Positions 1 to 8,379 of a DNA stretch of 64,000 nucleotides are shown here, piece after piece. Source of the stretch: Companilactobacillus farciminis KCTC 3681 = DSM 20184 (GTDB lineage Bacteria > Bacillota > Bacilli > Lactobacillales > Lactobacillaceae); assembly GCF_002706745.1 (NCBI RefSeq), contig NZ_CP017702.1, forward strand, positions 2,418,001 through 2,482,000. Direction: 5' to 3'. Position 1 is the stretch's first letter. Each line of letters begins with the position of its first letter. A program made the position numbers and the translations under genes. The notes below the pieces were generated by a model that had not been told where the DNA came from, ran no database searches, and worked only from the letters and a program-made list of their open reading frames with translations.

Positions 1-1
1 A

Positions 2-460
2 GTCGAATTAAAGGATGTTTCTGGTAACAAGTCCGATTTCGTCAGTCTTTTTGCAAAGAAGTATGGCAAGAAATTGCAAGAAAACAAAGCGATGGTACAC
101 TCTTTGGATTATCAATACATCGAAGATACCAAGCGTCTTTTACCTAAGATTCAGACTAGTTACGTCTTACCATTTAATCTCTTCGGAGTTCCTTACACTA
201 ATTCCAATGCTTTCACGATGGAATACACGACTCTAAATGATTCCTTCATTGACCAAGCGCACATTCAACAAAAGAAAGTCTTTGCTTGGACTGTTAACGA
301 TACTTCCAACATGGATCGAATGATTTTTATGGGTGCTGATGGTGTGATTACTGACAATCTCAGTGATTTACATGAAGAAATCGCCTCATTATTTAAAGAT
401 TCTAGTTATTCTGAACGTATGACCGTTTACGTAACGCAGATGCAAGATCCGTTTGAATAG
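2..460 (+). CDS. Glycerophosphodiester phosphodiesterase, C-terminal part (5' truncated by window edge)
   Basis: The reading frame is open from base 2 to a TAG at 458-460, giving 152 residues with no start in the window. The C-terminal segment VFAWTVNDTSNMDRM, followed by GADGVITDNL, is the typical last beta-strand region of the GDPD TIM barrel, where the product-side Trp and the terminal TDNP/TDNL-like motif lie. Such enzymes hydrolyse glycerophosphodiesters to glycerol-3-phosphate and an alcohol. The catalytic N-terminal half (HRG motif) lies outside the window, so activity and membrane anchoring cannot be judged. The gene ends in a hairpin shared with the convergent operon. Confidence 0.8.
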   Translation, partial: VELKDVSGNKSDFVSLFAKKYGKKLQENKAMVHSLDYQYIEDTKRLLPKIQTSYVLPFNLFGVPYTNSNAFTMEYTTLNDSFIDQAHIQQKKVFAWTVNDTSNMDRMIFMGADGVITDNLSDLHEEIASLFKDSSYSERMTVYVTQMQDPFE

Positions 461-502
461 TGCTTTTTAGTTTTATATCAATTACTATGCATAACAAATA
501 AT

Positions 503-549
503 AAGACCTCGATAGAACTCAGTTAATGAATTCTATCAAGGTCTTATTT
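503..549. terminator. Bidirectional rho-independent terminator
   Basis: A 15-bp stem (503-517 with 531-545, one G-T type mismatch) encloses a 13-nt loop and is followed by TTTT on the plus strand; A-rich sequence lies on the other side. It separates the plus-strand phosphodiesterase from the minus-strand catabolic operon and probably serves both. Confidence 0.8.
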
Positions 550-557
550 TAATGTCG

Positions 558-836
558 TTATTCAATATTTATCGTCAACTTTTTTCCCATTGCAGTAGCT
601 AGTTTGCTTAATGTTTCAATATTAATATTATTTCCACTTTCTATTTCCATTACTGTCGATTTAGAGACATCTGCTTCCTGGGCTAATTTACTTTGTGTCC
701 ATCCCAATCTCTCGCGAATTCCAAAAACTTCAACTGCAATCTTTAACTTAATATTTTCAATTTCAAATCCGCGTCTGAATTCTGGATCTTTTAATTCCTC
801 TTTTAAAATGGAATCAATACTAATTTCTCTCTCCAT
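558..836 (-). CDS. XRE-family HTH regulator, solo antitoxin-like
   Basis: This is a 92-residue protein with an N-terminal helical segment (about 1-35) and a C-terminal Cro/C1-type helix-turn-helix (RERLGWTQSKLAQEADVSK, then a recognition helix). The layout matches HigA/RelB-like antitoxin regulators. I chose the ATG at 836 because GGAG at 844-847 sits 7 nt upstream; an in-frame TTG two codons earlier lies on top of that Shine-Dalgarno sequence. No toxin gene precedes or follows it. The gene upstream on the same strand is the sugar kinase, 32 bp away, so it is the last gene of the operon. It could be a domesticated regulator of the operon or an orphan antitoxin; the target is unknown. Confidence 0.75.
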   Translation of the reverse strand: MEREISIDSILKEELKDPEFRRGFEIENIKLKIAVEVFGIRERLGWTQSKLAQEADVSKSTVMEIESGNNINIETLSKLATAMGKKLTINIE

Positions 837-867
837 ATCCAATCTCCATTAAATAGTAAGTTTTTTC

Positions 868-1860
868 TTATCTAATCAAATCATTCGATCCATCACTATC
901 AATATAACCAAAGACATCTTCCTTAGTAAAGATTGGTGTATCATTCATCGATGCTTGGGCTAAAACTGAATTTGCGACGGCAAACTCTAGGATATCTTCG
1001 AAAGTCCATTTTTCTAGCAGCCCACAGATTATTCCACTAGCAAAGGCATCTCCACTACCGATTCGATCGATGATATTTAATTTATGCTTACTAGAACGAT
1101 AGATTTTGTCATGATGGAACAAGAAACCCTCAAAATACTTCTCACCATCAACAATACTGCGACGACTGCCAGCAAAGAAATTGATTTGATATTCGACACA
1201 GAATTTTTTGTACAATTCAGTCTCATCATCAATTTGGTAATCCAACAAATCAGTCAAATCCCTCTTACTACCAAAGACGATATCAACGTATGGCAAAATT
1301 TCCTGGTATCGTTTCTTCATGGTCTCATGGTCAATTTCTGAATTTAAGCTCATCCGATAATTAAAATCAAAACAGACAGTTTTATTTCTCGATTGAGCTA
1401 CTTGAGCTAATTTTTTGGCGGCTTTTCGCGTTTGATCAGTTAGACTCAAGGCAATGCCGCAAATATGAACAATATCCACACCCGTTAAAGCTTTTTCAAA
1501 ATCGTAATCCTCAATTTTACTCCTACTAAAAGCACTGGATAGGCGGTCTTGATACGTCACTCGCTGAGGTCGTGGTCCAAAACCTAATTCTACGAAGAAA
1601 CTACCGATATTGTGACCTTGATAAATAATTTTTCGATCGGAAATACCGAGTTTTCGTAGGTCTGCAGCAGCCTTTTTTCCGATAGGATTATCTGGCAATA
1701 CAGTTAAAATCGATGTGTCGTAGCCAAAATGGGCCAAACTACTCAACAAATTAACGCCCGTCCCCACAGTTGTGACCGTCATGTCGTCAGTTTGTTCGAG
1801 CATTTTATGATCATTGACGGTATAACGCAGCATAACTTCGCCAAAGGCTAAAATATTCAT
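868..1860 (-). CDS. PfkB-family sugar kinase, probable 2-keto-3-deoxygluconate kinase
   Basis: This 330-residue ribokinase/PfkB-fold kinase has an N-terminal FGEVMLRYT strand and a C-terminal anion-hole motif, DRIGSGDAFASG, with the expected catalytic Asp at residue 271. Length and motifs fit KDG kinases (KdgK), which make 2-keto-3-deoxy-6-phosphogluconate from KDG and ATP. The assignment to KDG rests on the neighbouring KDGP aldolase gene, 11 bp upstream in the operon. Other acid sugars or a fructose-like substrate remain possible. It acts in the cytoplasm. An ATG at 1860 is preceded by AGAGGA. Confidence 0.8.
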   Translation of the reverse strand: MNILAFGEVMLRYTVNDHKMLEQTDDMTVTTVGTGVNLLSSLAHFGYDTSILTVLPDNPIGKKAAADLRKLGISDRKIIYQGHNIGSFFVELGFGPRPQRVTYQDRLSSAFSRSKIEDYDFEKALTGVDIVHICGIALSLTDQTRKAAKKLAQVAQSRNKTVCFDFNYRMSLNSEIDHETMKKRYQEILPYVDIVFGSKRDLTDLLDYQIDDETELYKKFCVEYQINFFAGSRRSIVDGEKYFEGFLFHHDKIYRSSKHKLNIIDRIGSGDAFASGIICGLLEKWTFEDILEFAVANSVLAQASMNDTPIFTKEDVFGYIDSDGSNDLIR

Positions 1861-1871
1861 CCGAAAATCCT

Positions 1872-2603
1872 CTAAAATCTTTTGATTATTTGATATAACT
1901 TGGCAACATCTTCTGGTCTAGTATCGCCATTTTCATCGATAATTGAGCTGTAAACGTGGGGAATGATTCGTTTTACACCAGCGTCAACGGCAATTTGAAC
2001 AATCTCTTCAAAGTTATCTAAGTCAATACCACCAGTTGGTTCAAGATCAAAATCACTTTCTGCACAAGCTTTTGCAACAGCTTCATATTCTTCCTTGTGA
2101 GTTAAACCTTTCATTGGGAAAAATTTGATGGAAGAGCCACCCATATCTTTTAGCAATGCGATAGCTGTTTCAATACTTACTTCAGTTGGAGCTGTTTGAC
2201 TACTCAAAGGACCAGTTGCCAAATTGACGAAACCGACTTTGCCTGTTGGGGAAACTAAACCATTGATGATAGTTTCATTTTGTCCCAGAGCTTGACGGCT
2301 AGCACCAACACCGGTGAATACTTGATTGACGTGTTGTGGTTGAATGGCCTTTGAAACTCTGACTACCATACTACTTTGATTGGGATCACCTGCACCTAAA
2401 CCTACTGAAACTGCATTGTCGATAGCCTTTTGATATTCTTTCATGTCAGCAATAGCAGCTTCATCAGTTGGATAATTTTTAGTTAAAACTCCTAATACCA
2501 CGTGGCCTTCAGCGGCTTCATAGCAGTCCTTAGCATTTTGAACTGAATTAGCCAAAACATTCAAACAGATTCCATTTTCCAAATAATTTGGTTGTAAACT
2601 CAT
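1872..2603 (-). CDS. dgaF: KDGP aldolase of the DgaF/DagF family
   Basis: This 243-residue protein resembles the DgaF-type 2-keto-3-deoxy-6-phosphogluconate aldolases, which cleave KDGP to pyruvate and glyceraldehyde-3-phosphate in D-glucosaminate catabolism. Visible family segments are the GLGAGDP stretch, the GGSSIKFFPMKGL segment containing the likely Schiff-base lysine, and LEPTGGIDLDNF. The ATG at 2603 follows GGAGG at good spacing, directly after the stop of the DgaE-like gene (2 bp). An earlier in-frame TTG would overlap that gene and the ribosome binding site. Family assignment is by motif recognition and position beside dgaE. Confidence 0.85.
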   Translation of the reverse strand: MSLQPNYLENGICLNVLANSVQNAKDCYEAAEGHVVLGVLTKNYPTDEAAIADMKEYQKAIDNAVSVGLGAGDPNQSSMVVRVSKAIQPQHVNQVFTGVGASRQALGQNETIINGLVSPTGKVGFVNLATGPLSSQTAPTEVSIETAIALLKDMGGSSIKFFPMKGLTHKEEYEAVAKACAESDFDLEPTGGIDLDNFEEIVQIAVDAGVKRIIPHVYSSIIDENGDTRPEDVAKLYQIIKRF

Positions 2604-2604
2604 C

Positions 2605-3702
2605 TTAATTTCCTCCAACAATTTCTTTTAGTCGTGAAACGATTTGGTACATCTCAATTTCATTAACAGCTCGAATATCAAATTCAATGATGCCTTCGTT
2701 AACTCGATATTCTCGAGCATAGATAGCTGTTTCACCATTTCGTAATTGATCACAAATTTCTTTAGCAGTTAAATCCCCAATCGGTTTTACTTCAGCACGA
2801 TAAATTGCACGCCCTGCACCATCTTGAACAATTTTGACATCCATATTGGGTATTTGATCCAAGTTATCGACGAATGGTTTGAGCCTTTCAATCATTGACT
2901 CACCATATTCTGAGCCTTCTTTTAAGTATTTAGCGATTGCGGCTGTCAAACCAATGATATTTTCTTTACCAATCTTCATAGCTCGACCAATTCCAAATCC
3001 TTGCATGCGAGCCCACTTGATATACTCTTCTTTACCGAAAATCACCCCAGAGGCAGGTCCCTCAATTGCTTTAGCACCACTGTAAATCACAATGTCAGCA
3101 CCCATTTTGACGTATTTCAACAAGTCTTCTTCAGCCGCTGCATCTAAAACTAACGGTAAGTTGTGACGATGGGCAACTTCTATCGCTTCTGGTATCGTCA
3201 ACATGCTCTTTTGAACCGTATGATGACTCTTGATGTATAAAATTGCGGCCGTTTGGTCAGTAATTTGCATTTCTAAGTGTTCAGGTTTACACATATTGCT
3301 ATAGCCAGCTGGAACCATTTTCCCACCAGCAACTGAAATCATTACATCCACCGGTGTTCCGTAGTCGACATCGTGGCCCATAGGTAAAATCACTTCTCGT
3401 TTAGTAATGCGGTCAGTATAAGGATGGTACACGTGATATTGACTACCTTGACCGATAATTCCAGCTAACGATTCGGCGATTCCAGCTGAAGCAGAGTTGA
3501 CTACTAAAGCATCTTCACTACCAACTAAATGAGCTAAATATTCACCAGTTTTAACTAACAGATCTGACATTTCAAAGAAGTTTTGTGCACCTAATTTTTG
3601 AGCGTCTACCACTTCATCTGAAACCTTGGAAACGCCTAAAATCGTCATTTTACCGTCAGCATTGATGACTCGCTTTAACTTGTACTTATCATATAGATCC
3701 AT
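2605..3702 (-). CDS. dgaE: DgaE-family PLP-dependent ammonia lyase (SelA fold)
   Basis: This 365-residue fold-type I PLP enzyme is related to SelA. The PLP-binding lysine is probably Lys211 in the YSGAKAIEGPASG segment, preceded by the Asp of LVLDAAAEED that contacts the pyridine nitrogen. DgaE of Salmonella eliminates ammonia from D-glucosaminate-6-phosphate to give KDGP. Its neighbour is the matching aldolase, so the same or a stereoisomeric 2-amino-2-deoxyaldonate-6-P is the likely substrate. The start overlaps the end of the amidohydrolase gene by 14 bp, which suggests translational coupling. The exact amino-acid sugar is an inference. Confidence 0.85.
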   Translation of the reverse strand: MDLYDKYKLKRVINADGKMTILGVSKVSDEVVDAQKLGAQNFFEMSDLLVKTGEYLAHLVGSEDALVVNSASAGIAESLAGIIGQGSQYHVYHPYTDRITKREVILPMGHDVDYGTPVDVMISVAGGKMVPAGYSNMCKPEHLEMQITDQTAAILYIKSHHTVQKSMLTIPEAIEVAHRHNLPLVLDAAAEEDLLKYVKMGADIVIYSGAKAIEGPASGVIFGKEEYIKWARMQGFGIGRAMKIGKENIIGLTAAIAKYLKEGSEYGESMIERLKPFVDNLDQIPNMDVKIVQDGAGRAIYRAEVKPIGDLTAKEICDQLRNGETAIYAREYRVNEGIIEFDIRAVNEIEMYQIVSRLKEIVGGN

Positions 3703-4816
3703 TGTTCTCTCCTATCGCATAACTTTGACCGCCGATAATGCTGTAAAGTGGCTCAACGACAGTGTTAGTTTGAAATTTATTGCCATCTGAATCAATTAAT
3801 TCTTTAGTTTGTTTTTTGACATCAAAAATCGTTAAATCAGCATCTTTTCCAACCAATAACTCGCCTTTATCCAAATTGAAATTGTGGGCAGGAACGGTAG
3901 TGATCATCGGAATAATTTGTTTCAAATCGAAGCCGAGATACAGCATTTTCTCGATACACGTTGCCATGTCATATACAGGACCAAGTTCTCGATTGTGGTG
4001 GTAGATGTCAGTACTGAGACTTTGAGCAAAAATATTTTCTGTGGTAGCTTGTTGGGCAGTTTTGAGATTAAAGCTTTCCGAACCATGACCGATATCGAAG
4101 ATGATTCCCTTGGCCAGACCTGCTTTGACAAACTCTTCTACTTGTCCATTCTCATTCAAAATGCCATTAGCTTTGCCGTTGAAACAGTGCGTGATGATGT
4201 CGCCTTTTTCTAAAACATCCATAATTTCAGTCAGGGTTGGTGGATTAGTTCCGACGTGAACCATTAGTGGTAAATGTTGCGTTAACAATTTTTGGAAAAT
4301 TTTGGCTTTTATCAGTGGTTTAATCCCGTTGTCGACGACGACCGATTTACTGATACGCGCTTTGATACCAACGATAAACTCTGGATATTGGTCAATCATT
4401 TTTTGTAGTGGTGCATATTCAACCTTGGTCATATCGGCTAACTCGTTTTGAGCTAAAATACCAGTTCTTGAAATATTGATCATTGCAAAAACATTGGTCT
4501 TCTTTTGACGAGTTATCTGGTAGAAATCTTCAATATTATCGGCGCCCGTCGATCCAGCATCAATCACTGTCGTAACACCAGTCGTGTAACCAACTTTATC
4601 GGGATCATCGTAATAGAGTGACAATTTTTCATAACAGTGCACGTGGTCATCAATCCAGCCAGCACTAATATAAGAAGAATTCTGCAAATCAATCTCATAA
4701 TCAGCCGTTATAACGCTTAATTTGGGACCAATCTGAGCAATTTTTTTATCTTCAATCAAGACTTCCAAAGGAAAACCACTGATGTCCTTGCCATTTTTAA
4801 TGTAAAGACTAGTCAC
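3689..4816 (-). CDS. Amidohydrolase/deacetylase-family metallohydrolase
   Basis: This 375-residue protein belongs to the amidohydrolase superfamily and resembles dihydroorotase-like proteins found beside DgaE/SelA-like genes (the EF_0837-type group). The first metal motif is visible as WIDDHVHCYEK (His58, His60), with VHVGTNPP and ITHCFNG supplying later metal-site histidines and GHGSESFN near the final site. Start is GTG at 4816, five nt after AGGAGG and 2 nt after the mupG stop. In this operon it probably opens an amide, lactam or N-acyl group on the sugar before the DgaE step. The substrate is not known from sequence. Confidence 0.8.
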   Translation of the reverse strand: MTSLYIKNGKDISGFPLEVLIEDKKIAQIGPKLSVITADYEIDLQNSSYISAGWIDDHVHCYEKLSLYYDDPDKVGYTTGVTTVIDAGSTGADNIEDFYQITRQKKTNVFAMINISRTGILAQNELADMTKVEYAPLQKMIDQYPEFIVGIKARISKSVVVDNGIKPLIKAKIFQKLLTQHLPLMVHVGTNPPTLTEIMDVLEKGDIITHCFNGKANGILNENGQVEEFVKAGLAKGIIFDIGHGSESFNLKTAQQATTENIFAQSLSTDIYHHNRELGPVYDMATCIEKMLYLGFDLKQIIPMITTVPAHNFNLDKGELLVGKDADLTIFDVKKQTKELIDSDGNKFQTNTVVEPLYSIIGGQSYAIGENNGSI

Positions 4817-4818
4817 GA

Positions 4819-5907
4819 TTACCTCCTGAACTTGAATTTATTCCAAGGTCCAACGTAATCTAGTAGGAATAATTCAGTTTGAGAAATTTGAGCAACTTTA
4901 TTTTTACGTTCATCAGTGTGATCTTGGAGCACGACTTGTAATTCATTCTTGTATTTACCGAAGTTGTCATTGCCAATAACGATGTCGCCACGTTTGAAAT
5001 CATGGGAGGATTGACTGACAGGGTTGTCGTTATGCTTGTACTTCTTTCTAACTTCAGTCGAACGAATTACCAAATCAGTGATATCACCTCGTCTGACGTG
5101 TTGATTATCTAGTAAAATCTCACGCTCAACTTGGTTGATATCTTCGGATAATTCTACGTTGAAAACTAATTGGTAACGATTGATCTCGCTGAGTTTTTTC
5201 AATTCATCTTCAGAAGCATAGGCGTTACCAATAATGACGCAATCGACCAAATTAGTTGCAAATAAGTGCTTAGCTTGGACTTCAATTGGCAAATCACGAT
5301 GCATTTCCAAAGTTGGCAAACCATCATTAATATCCCAAGGACCGATATTACCAACTTGTGAAGTGATAAAAGCAGCCGTTTCGATACCATGATTTTTGAA
5401 ACGCTTTGAAGCACTGATAAAGAAATCTAGTGGTAGACCAGTTCCTCGTTGAGGATAAAAATTGTGACAACCATAAATGAATGGCTGATTAGCTGAATAA
5501 CTGAGAATATTGTCCAAATAAGCAACGTCGTTACTCATATTCAACTCAATATTCAAATTTTGAGGATTGTATGACAACAACGCTTCTTTTTGACCGTCGA
5601 ATCCTTGATCCAGTCTGATTGCGTCGGCGCCCAATTCAGCAAAGAAATCCAAATCATCATATGAAATTCCTAGTTGATCAAAAATATTAGGAGCAATATC
5701 TAGGGTCGTAGAAAATCCCAAATCTTTAGCAAAACCAATCAAATCGCTGAATTTTTTGGCGACTTTTTCTTTGCCTTCAGAAACTTCCAACATACTCATA
5801 AAAATTCTCGTGAAACCATAACGATTAGCTTGAACCAAATAACGCTTGTCATCATCCAAATTGCTATGATCTGGATAAAGCGAGATACCTAAAGACCGTT
5901 TGGTCAT
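4819..5907 (-). CDS. MupG-type (DUF871) TIM-barrel 6-phospho-glycosidase
   Basis: This 362-residue DUF871 protein has a large N-terminal TIM-barrel domain (LGISLYPDHS, GFTRIFMSML, ADAIRLDQGFDG, YGCHNFYPQRGTGL) and a smaller C-terminal domain with HVRRGDI and FKRGDIVIGN. The founding member, MupG of Staphylococcus, is an exo-6-phospho-N-acetylmuramidase acting on PTS-imported MurNAc-GlcNAc. Here no murQ etherase is nearby, so a different 6-phosphorylated disaccharide is plausible, with products feeding the amidohydrolase and DgaE/DgaF. The start overlaps the upstream small gene by 4 bp (ATGA). Family assignment is firm; substrate is inferred. Confidence 0.85.
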   Translation of the reverse strand: MTKRSLGISLYPDHSNLDDDKRYLVQANRYGFTRIFMSMLEVSEGKEKVAKKFSDLIGFAKDLGFSTTLDIAPNIFDQLGISYDDLDFFAELGADAIRLDQGFDGQKEALLSYNPQNLNIELNMSNDVAYLDNILSYSANQPFIYGCHNFYPQRGTGLPLDFFISASKRFKNHGIETAAFITSQVGNIGPWDINDGLPTLEMHRDLPIEVQAKHLFATNLVDCVIIGNAYASEDELKKLSEINRYQLVFNVELSEDINQVEREILLDNQHVRRGDITDLVIRSTEVRKKYKHNDNPVSQSSHDFKRGDIVIGNDNFGKYKNELQVVLQDHTDERKNKVAQISQTELFLLDYVGPWNKFKFRR

Positions 5908-6170
5908 ATTTTCTTACCTCTTTCCATTTTCTTGAATTCTTTCAAGTAATACTCTGAAATATTGATGGATAAATAGATCGTACTTAAAATTACGAGAATT
6001 ACTGCTGGTTTAAAGAAAAAACTGACAACTGCTGTCAAAAAAATTATCAAAAATGACATCAGGATCAATTTGCCTGCTTTTAATTGTTTGAGAAATTTAG
6101 GCACGAATCCTTTTTGAACCAAGATCTCGCAAGTAACAAAATAGATAAATAATAGTAGAAACACGATCAT
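5904..6170 (-). CDS. Small membrane protein of unknown function
   Basis: This 88-residue protein has a hydrophobic N-terminal helix (about 1-20), a short basic stretch (LKQLKAGK) and a hydrophobic region of two closely spaced helices (about 34-70), ending in a lysine-rich cytoplasmic tail. I recognise no domain. It lies between the EIIC and MupG genes, 9 bp after the EIIC stop and overlapping the next start by 4 bp, so it is an integral operon member. It might assist the orphan EIIC, but nothing in the sequence proves this. Confidence 0.65.
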   Translation of the reverse strand: MIVFLLLFIYFVTCEILVQKGFVPKFLKQLKAGKLILMSFLIIFLTAVVSFFFKPAVILVILSTIYLSINISEYYLKEFKKMERGKKI

Positions 6171-6179
6171 CTCATCACC

Positions 6180-7457
6180 CTATTCTTTTTCCAATTGTTG
6201 TTTTTCAAAGACTTTAAAGAATGGATAGTAAATTGCTAAATCAATCAAGAAGTTAACGAAAACTAAAATCATCGCTGGAATACTCCAGTTGGTGCTGACG
6301 AAAGCTCCTAAAGGACTAGGAACAGTAAATGGTAAACGAGCCATCATCATCGGCACTACTCCGGTTATCGTTAAGACATACGAGAGTGTCCCAGTCACCA
6401 AAGGTCCCAGAATGAATGGAATACCTAAGATAGGATTCATTACGATAGGTGCACCGAAGATAATTGGTTCATTGATATTGAAAAGTCCTGGTAAAAATGA
6501 CAGTTTCCCTAAATCTTTTAGATAAGCTGACTTAGAAAACATGAACAAAACTACTAATGCCAACGTACCACCGGCACCACCGATCCAAAGGAACCATTGC
6601 AAGAATTGTTCAGTAAAAATTGTTGAAAGTTGATGAGCACTAGTTCCGTTTGTGAATTCACCCATGTTTTGAGCAATTGACATTTCCCAGAATGGTCTAG
6701 TAATCGGTGCTAAAATAGCTGCCCCGTGAATTCCCAAAGTCCAAAAACCAGTAATCAAGAAGATTGTTAGTAAACCACCGAAGAGACTGTTACCAACTAG
6801 AACCCCCTTCAATGGCATCAAAATTGTCGTTAAGAAAGTAGAGATATTGAAGCCCAAAACGTATCTCACGAACCAGAAAAATAGCAAGATAAATGCCGCT
6901 GGAAACAAAGCTACGAAAGAATTGGAAACTTCTGGTGGAACACCGTCCGGCATTTTGATAGTGATATTGCGTTCTTTGAAGAAGCGATAAATTTCAACTG
7001 TCAAAAGACCTGTCACGATCGATGCAAAAAGTGATGATGCTGATAGATTGGCAATGTTGATATAACGCCCAGCATCGATTACACCTTTGACATTATCGGT
7101 TACTTGAATTGGAGCTGCAGCAGAAATCAGAAAAGCTAAGACTGCTAAAATACCATTGGTCAATTTATCTAATTTGTAATATTCAGCCAATGATGAGGCA
7201 ATTCCAAAAGTCGCATAAAGAGCTAAAATTCCGACTGTATATCGAAATGGAATATCCAAAATATCTTTGTACGGTTCCAACATTTTAGCGACTGCTTCGA
7301 TCGGTATGTTGTTGATAATCGTGAAGAACGAACCAACAATCGTTAGTGGTAGCGTTGAAATGATACCCTTTCTGATTGCCATCATGTGTCGTTGTGCGCC
7401 CATTTTGTTCGCAACTGGCACGATTTTAACATTCAAAAAATTAATAAAGTTATCCAT
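6180..7457 (-). CDS. PTS Lac/cellobiose-family EIIC permease
   Basis: This 425-residue, roughly ten-helix integral membrane protein has Lac/CelB-family EIIC hallmarks: GTSAHQLSTIFTEQFLQWF, PGLFNINEPIIFGAPIVMNP, and a C-terminal helix ending in FKVFEKQQLEKE. It should transport and phosphorylate a beta-linked disaccharide or amino sugar in concert with EIIA and EIIB. No EIIA or EIIB gene is in this operon, so it probably borrows them, perhaps from the Lac-family PTS at 55628-57713. It is the first gene of the operon and starts 28 nt downstream of a strong promoter. Confidence 0.9.
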   Translation of the reverse strand: MDNFINFLNVKIVPVANKMGAQRHMMAIRKGIISTLPLTIVGSFFTIINNIPIEAVAKMLEPYKDILDIPFRYTVGILALYATFGIASSLAEYYKLDKLTNGILAVLAFLISAAAPIQVTDNVKGVIDAGRYINIANLSASSLFASIVTGLLTVEIYRFFKERNITIKMPDGVPPEVSNSFVALFPAAFILLFFWFVRYVLGFNISTFLTTILMPLKGVLVGNSLFGGLLTIFLITGFWTLGIHGAAILAPITRPFWEMSIAQNMGEFTNGTSAHQLSTIFTEQFLQWFLWIGGAGGTLALVVLFMFSKSAYLKDLGKLSFLPGLFNINEPIIFGAPIVMNPILGIPFILGPLVTGTLSYVLTITGVVPMMMARLPFTVPSPLGAFVSTNWSIPAMILVFVNFLIDLAIYYPFFKVFEKQQLEKE

Positions 7458-7481
7458 GTAGTACCCTCCTTTTTCGCAAAT

Positions 7482-7518
7482 ATAATAACATTATAATGTT
7501 ATAATGTAAACGCTTAAA
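7482..7518 (-). promoter_or_regulatory. Promoter with GntR-type palindrome and overlapping cre
   Basis: On the minus strand, -35 TTTACA (7505-7510) and -10 TATTAT (7482-7487) are 17 nt apart. The spacer contains a perfect 18-bp palindrome, ATAACATTATAATGTTAT (7485-7502), suitable for the adjacent GntR/UTRA regulator. A CcpA-like box, ATGTAAACGCTTAAA (7504-7518), differs from consensus at one position and overlaps the -35. Repressor binding here should block RNA polymerase directly; the regulator identity is inferred from proximity. Confidence 0.75.
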
Positions 7519-7528
7519 TAAAGATTAT

Positions 7529-8224
7529 TTAAATCTCATATTCAATTTTGTATGGCATTTTATTACTGTCATAAATAGATTCAGTATACTCAATTAATTT
7601 TCCTTTATTATCAAAGCCACGTCTAATACGCTTCAAGGCTAGGTTATCTTGCTTTTGAAGAATTTTTTTGTCAGTTTCATCTATGTTTACAGCACTGAAT
7701 TCATCACTGAAACTATTGATTTCTTGTCCATTATCACGTAAAAATTTGTATAATGATTGATTCTTCAAGCTTTGTAGTTCATCTGCTACGTCAATGTTTG
7801 GTAAATAGTGATTAACGATGATAAAAGGTTTATTATCCAATAAATATAAACGTTTGATATAGACAATATTTTTGTTAGTTGATTCTGCTTTTACTGGTGT
7901 ATCCTTAGTAGCCAAAACATTAGCTGTTAGAATCTGTTTCGTCAGATTGCCTGATTCATTGACGATTGAAGAATATGACTTAGCTTTAGATAGTTTGTTG
8001 AAGAGGTTGTTACTGATAACACGCGTTCCGATGCCGCTCTTCTTCTTCAAGTAACCTTCGGCAACTAATTTTTCGACCGCCTTTCGAATTGTGATCTTGC
8101 TGACGTCGTACTTTTGTTCCAATTCGTTTTCAGTTGGAATCAAACTGCCGACTTCGTAAGTGCCTGACAAGATGTTCTTCTTGATATCATCAGCCACTTT
8201 TTGGTATAAAATTTCAACGACCAT
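7529..8224 (-). CDS. GntR-family (HutC/UTRA) transcriptional regulator
   Basis: This 231-residue protein has an N-terminal winged helix (about 1-70; SLIPTENELEQKYDVSKITIRKA) and a C-terminal UTRA effector domain (about 90-231), a layout typical of sugar-phosphate sensing repressors. It is transcribed in the same direction as the EIIC operon, immediately upstream, with an 18-bp palindrome between. It is likely an autogenous or operon-specific repressor relieved by a phosphorylated sugar intermediate. An ATG at 8224 follows GGGGGAAA about 10 nt upstream. Confidence 0.9.
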   Translation of the reverse strand: MVVEILYQKVADDIKKNILSGTYEVGSLIPTENELEQKYDVSKITIRKAVEKLVAEGYLKKKSGIGTRVISNNLFNKLSKAKSYSSIVNESGNLTKQILTANVLATKDTPVKAESTNKNIVYIKRLYLLDNKPFIIVNHYLPNIDVADELQSLKNQSLYKFLRDNGQEINSFSDEFSAVNIDETDKKILQKQDNLALKRIRRGFDNKGKLIEYTESIYDSNKMPYKIEYEI

Positions 8225-8351
8225 TAATGTATTTCCCCCAGATGCTTAAGTTTATTTATATGTTTATTATAGTATTTCTTGTTGTAATAGAAGTTATCAT
8301 TTATGTAAGCGGATGACAAGATTTAAATTTCTCATCCGTTTCTGCATATAA

Positions 8352-8374
8352 AAAAGCTAGCGTTTAAGCTAGCT
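8352..8374 (-). terminator. Rho-independent terminator of the levR-type pseudogene
   Basis: A 7-bp perfect stem (AGCTAGC with GCTAGCT, 8355-8374) is followed on the minus strand by TTTTTT. It lies just after the stop at 8380. Confidence 0.75.
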
Positions 8375-8379
8375 CTTCA

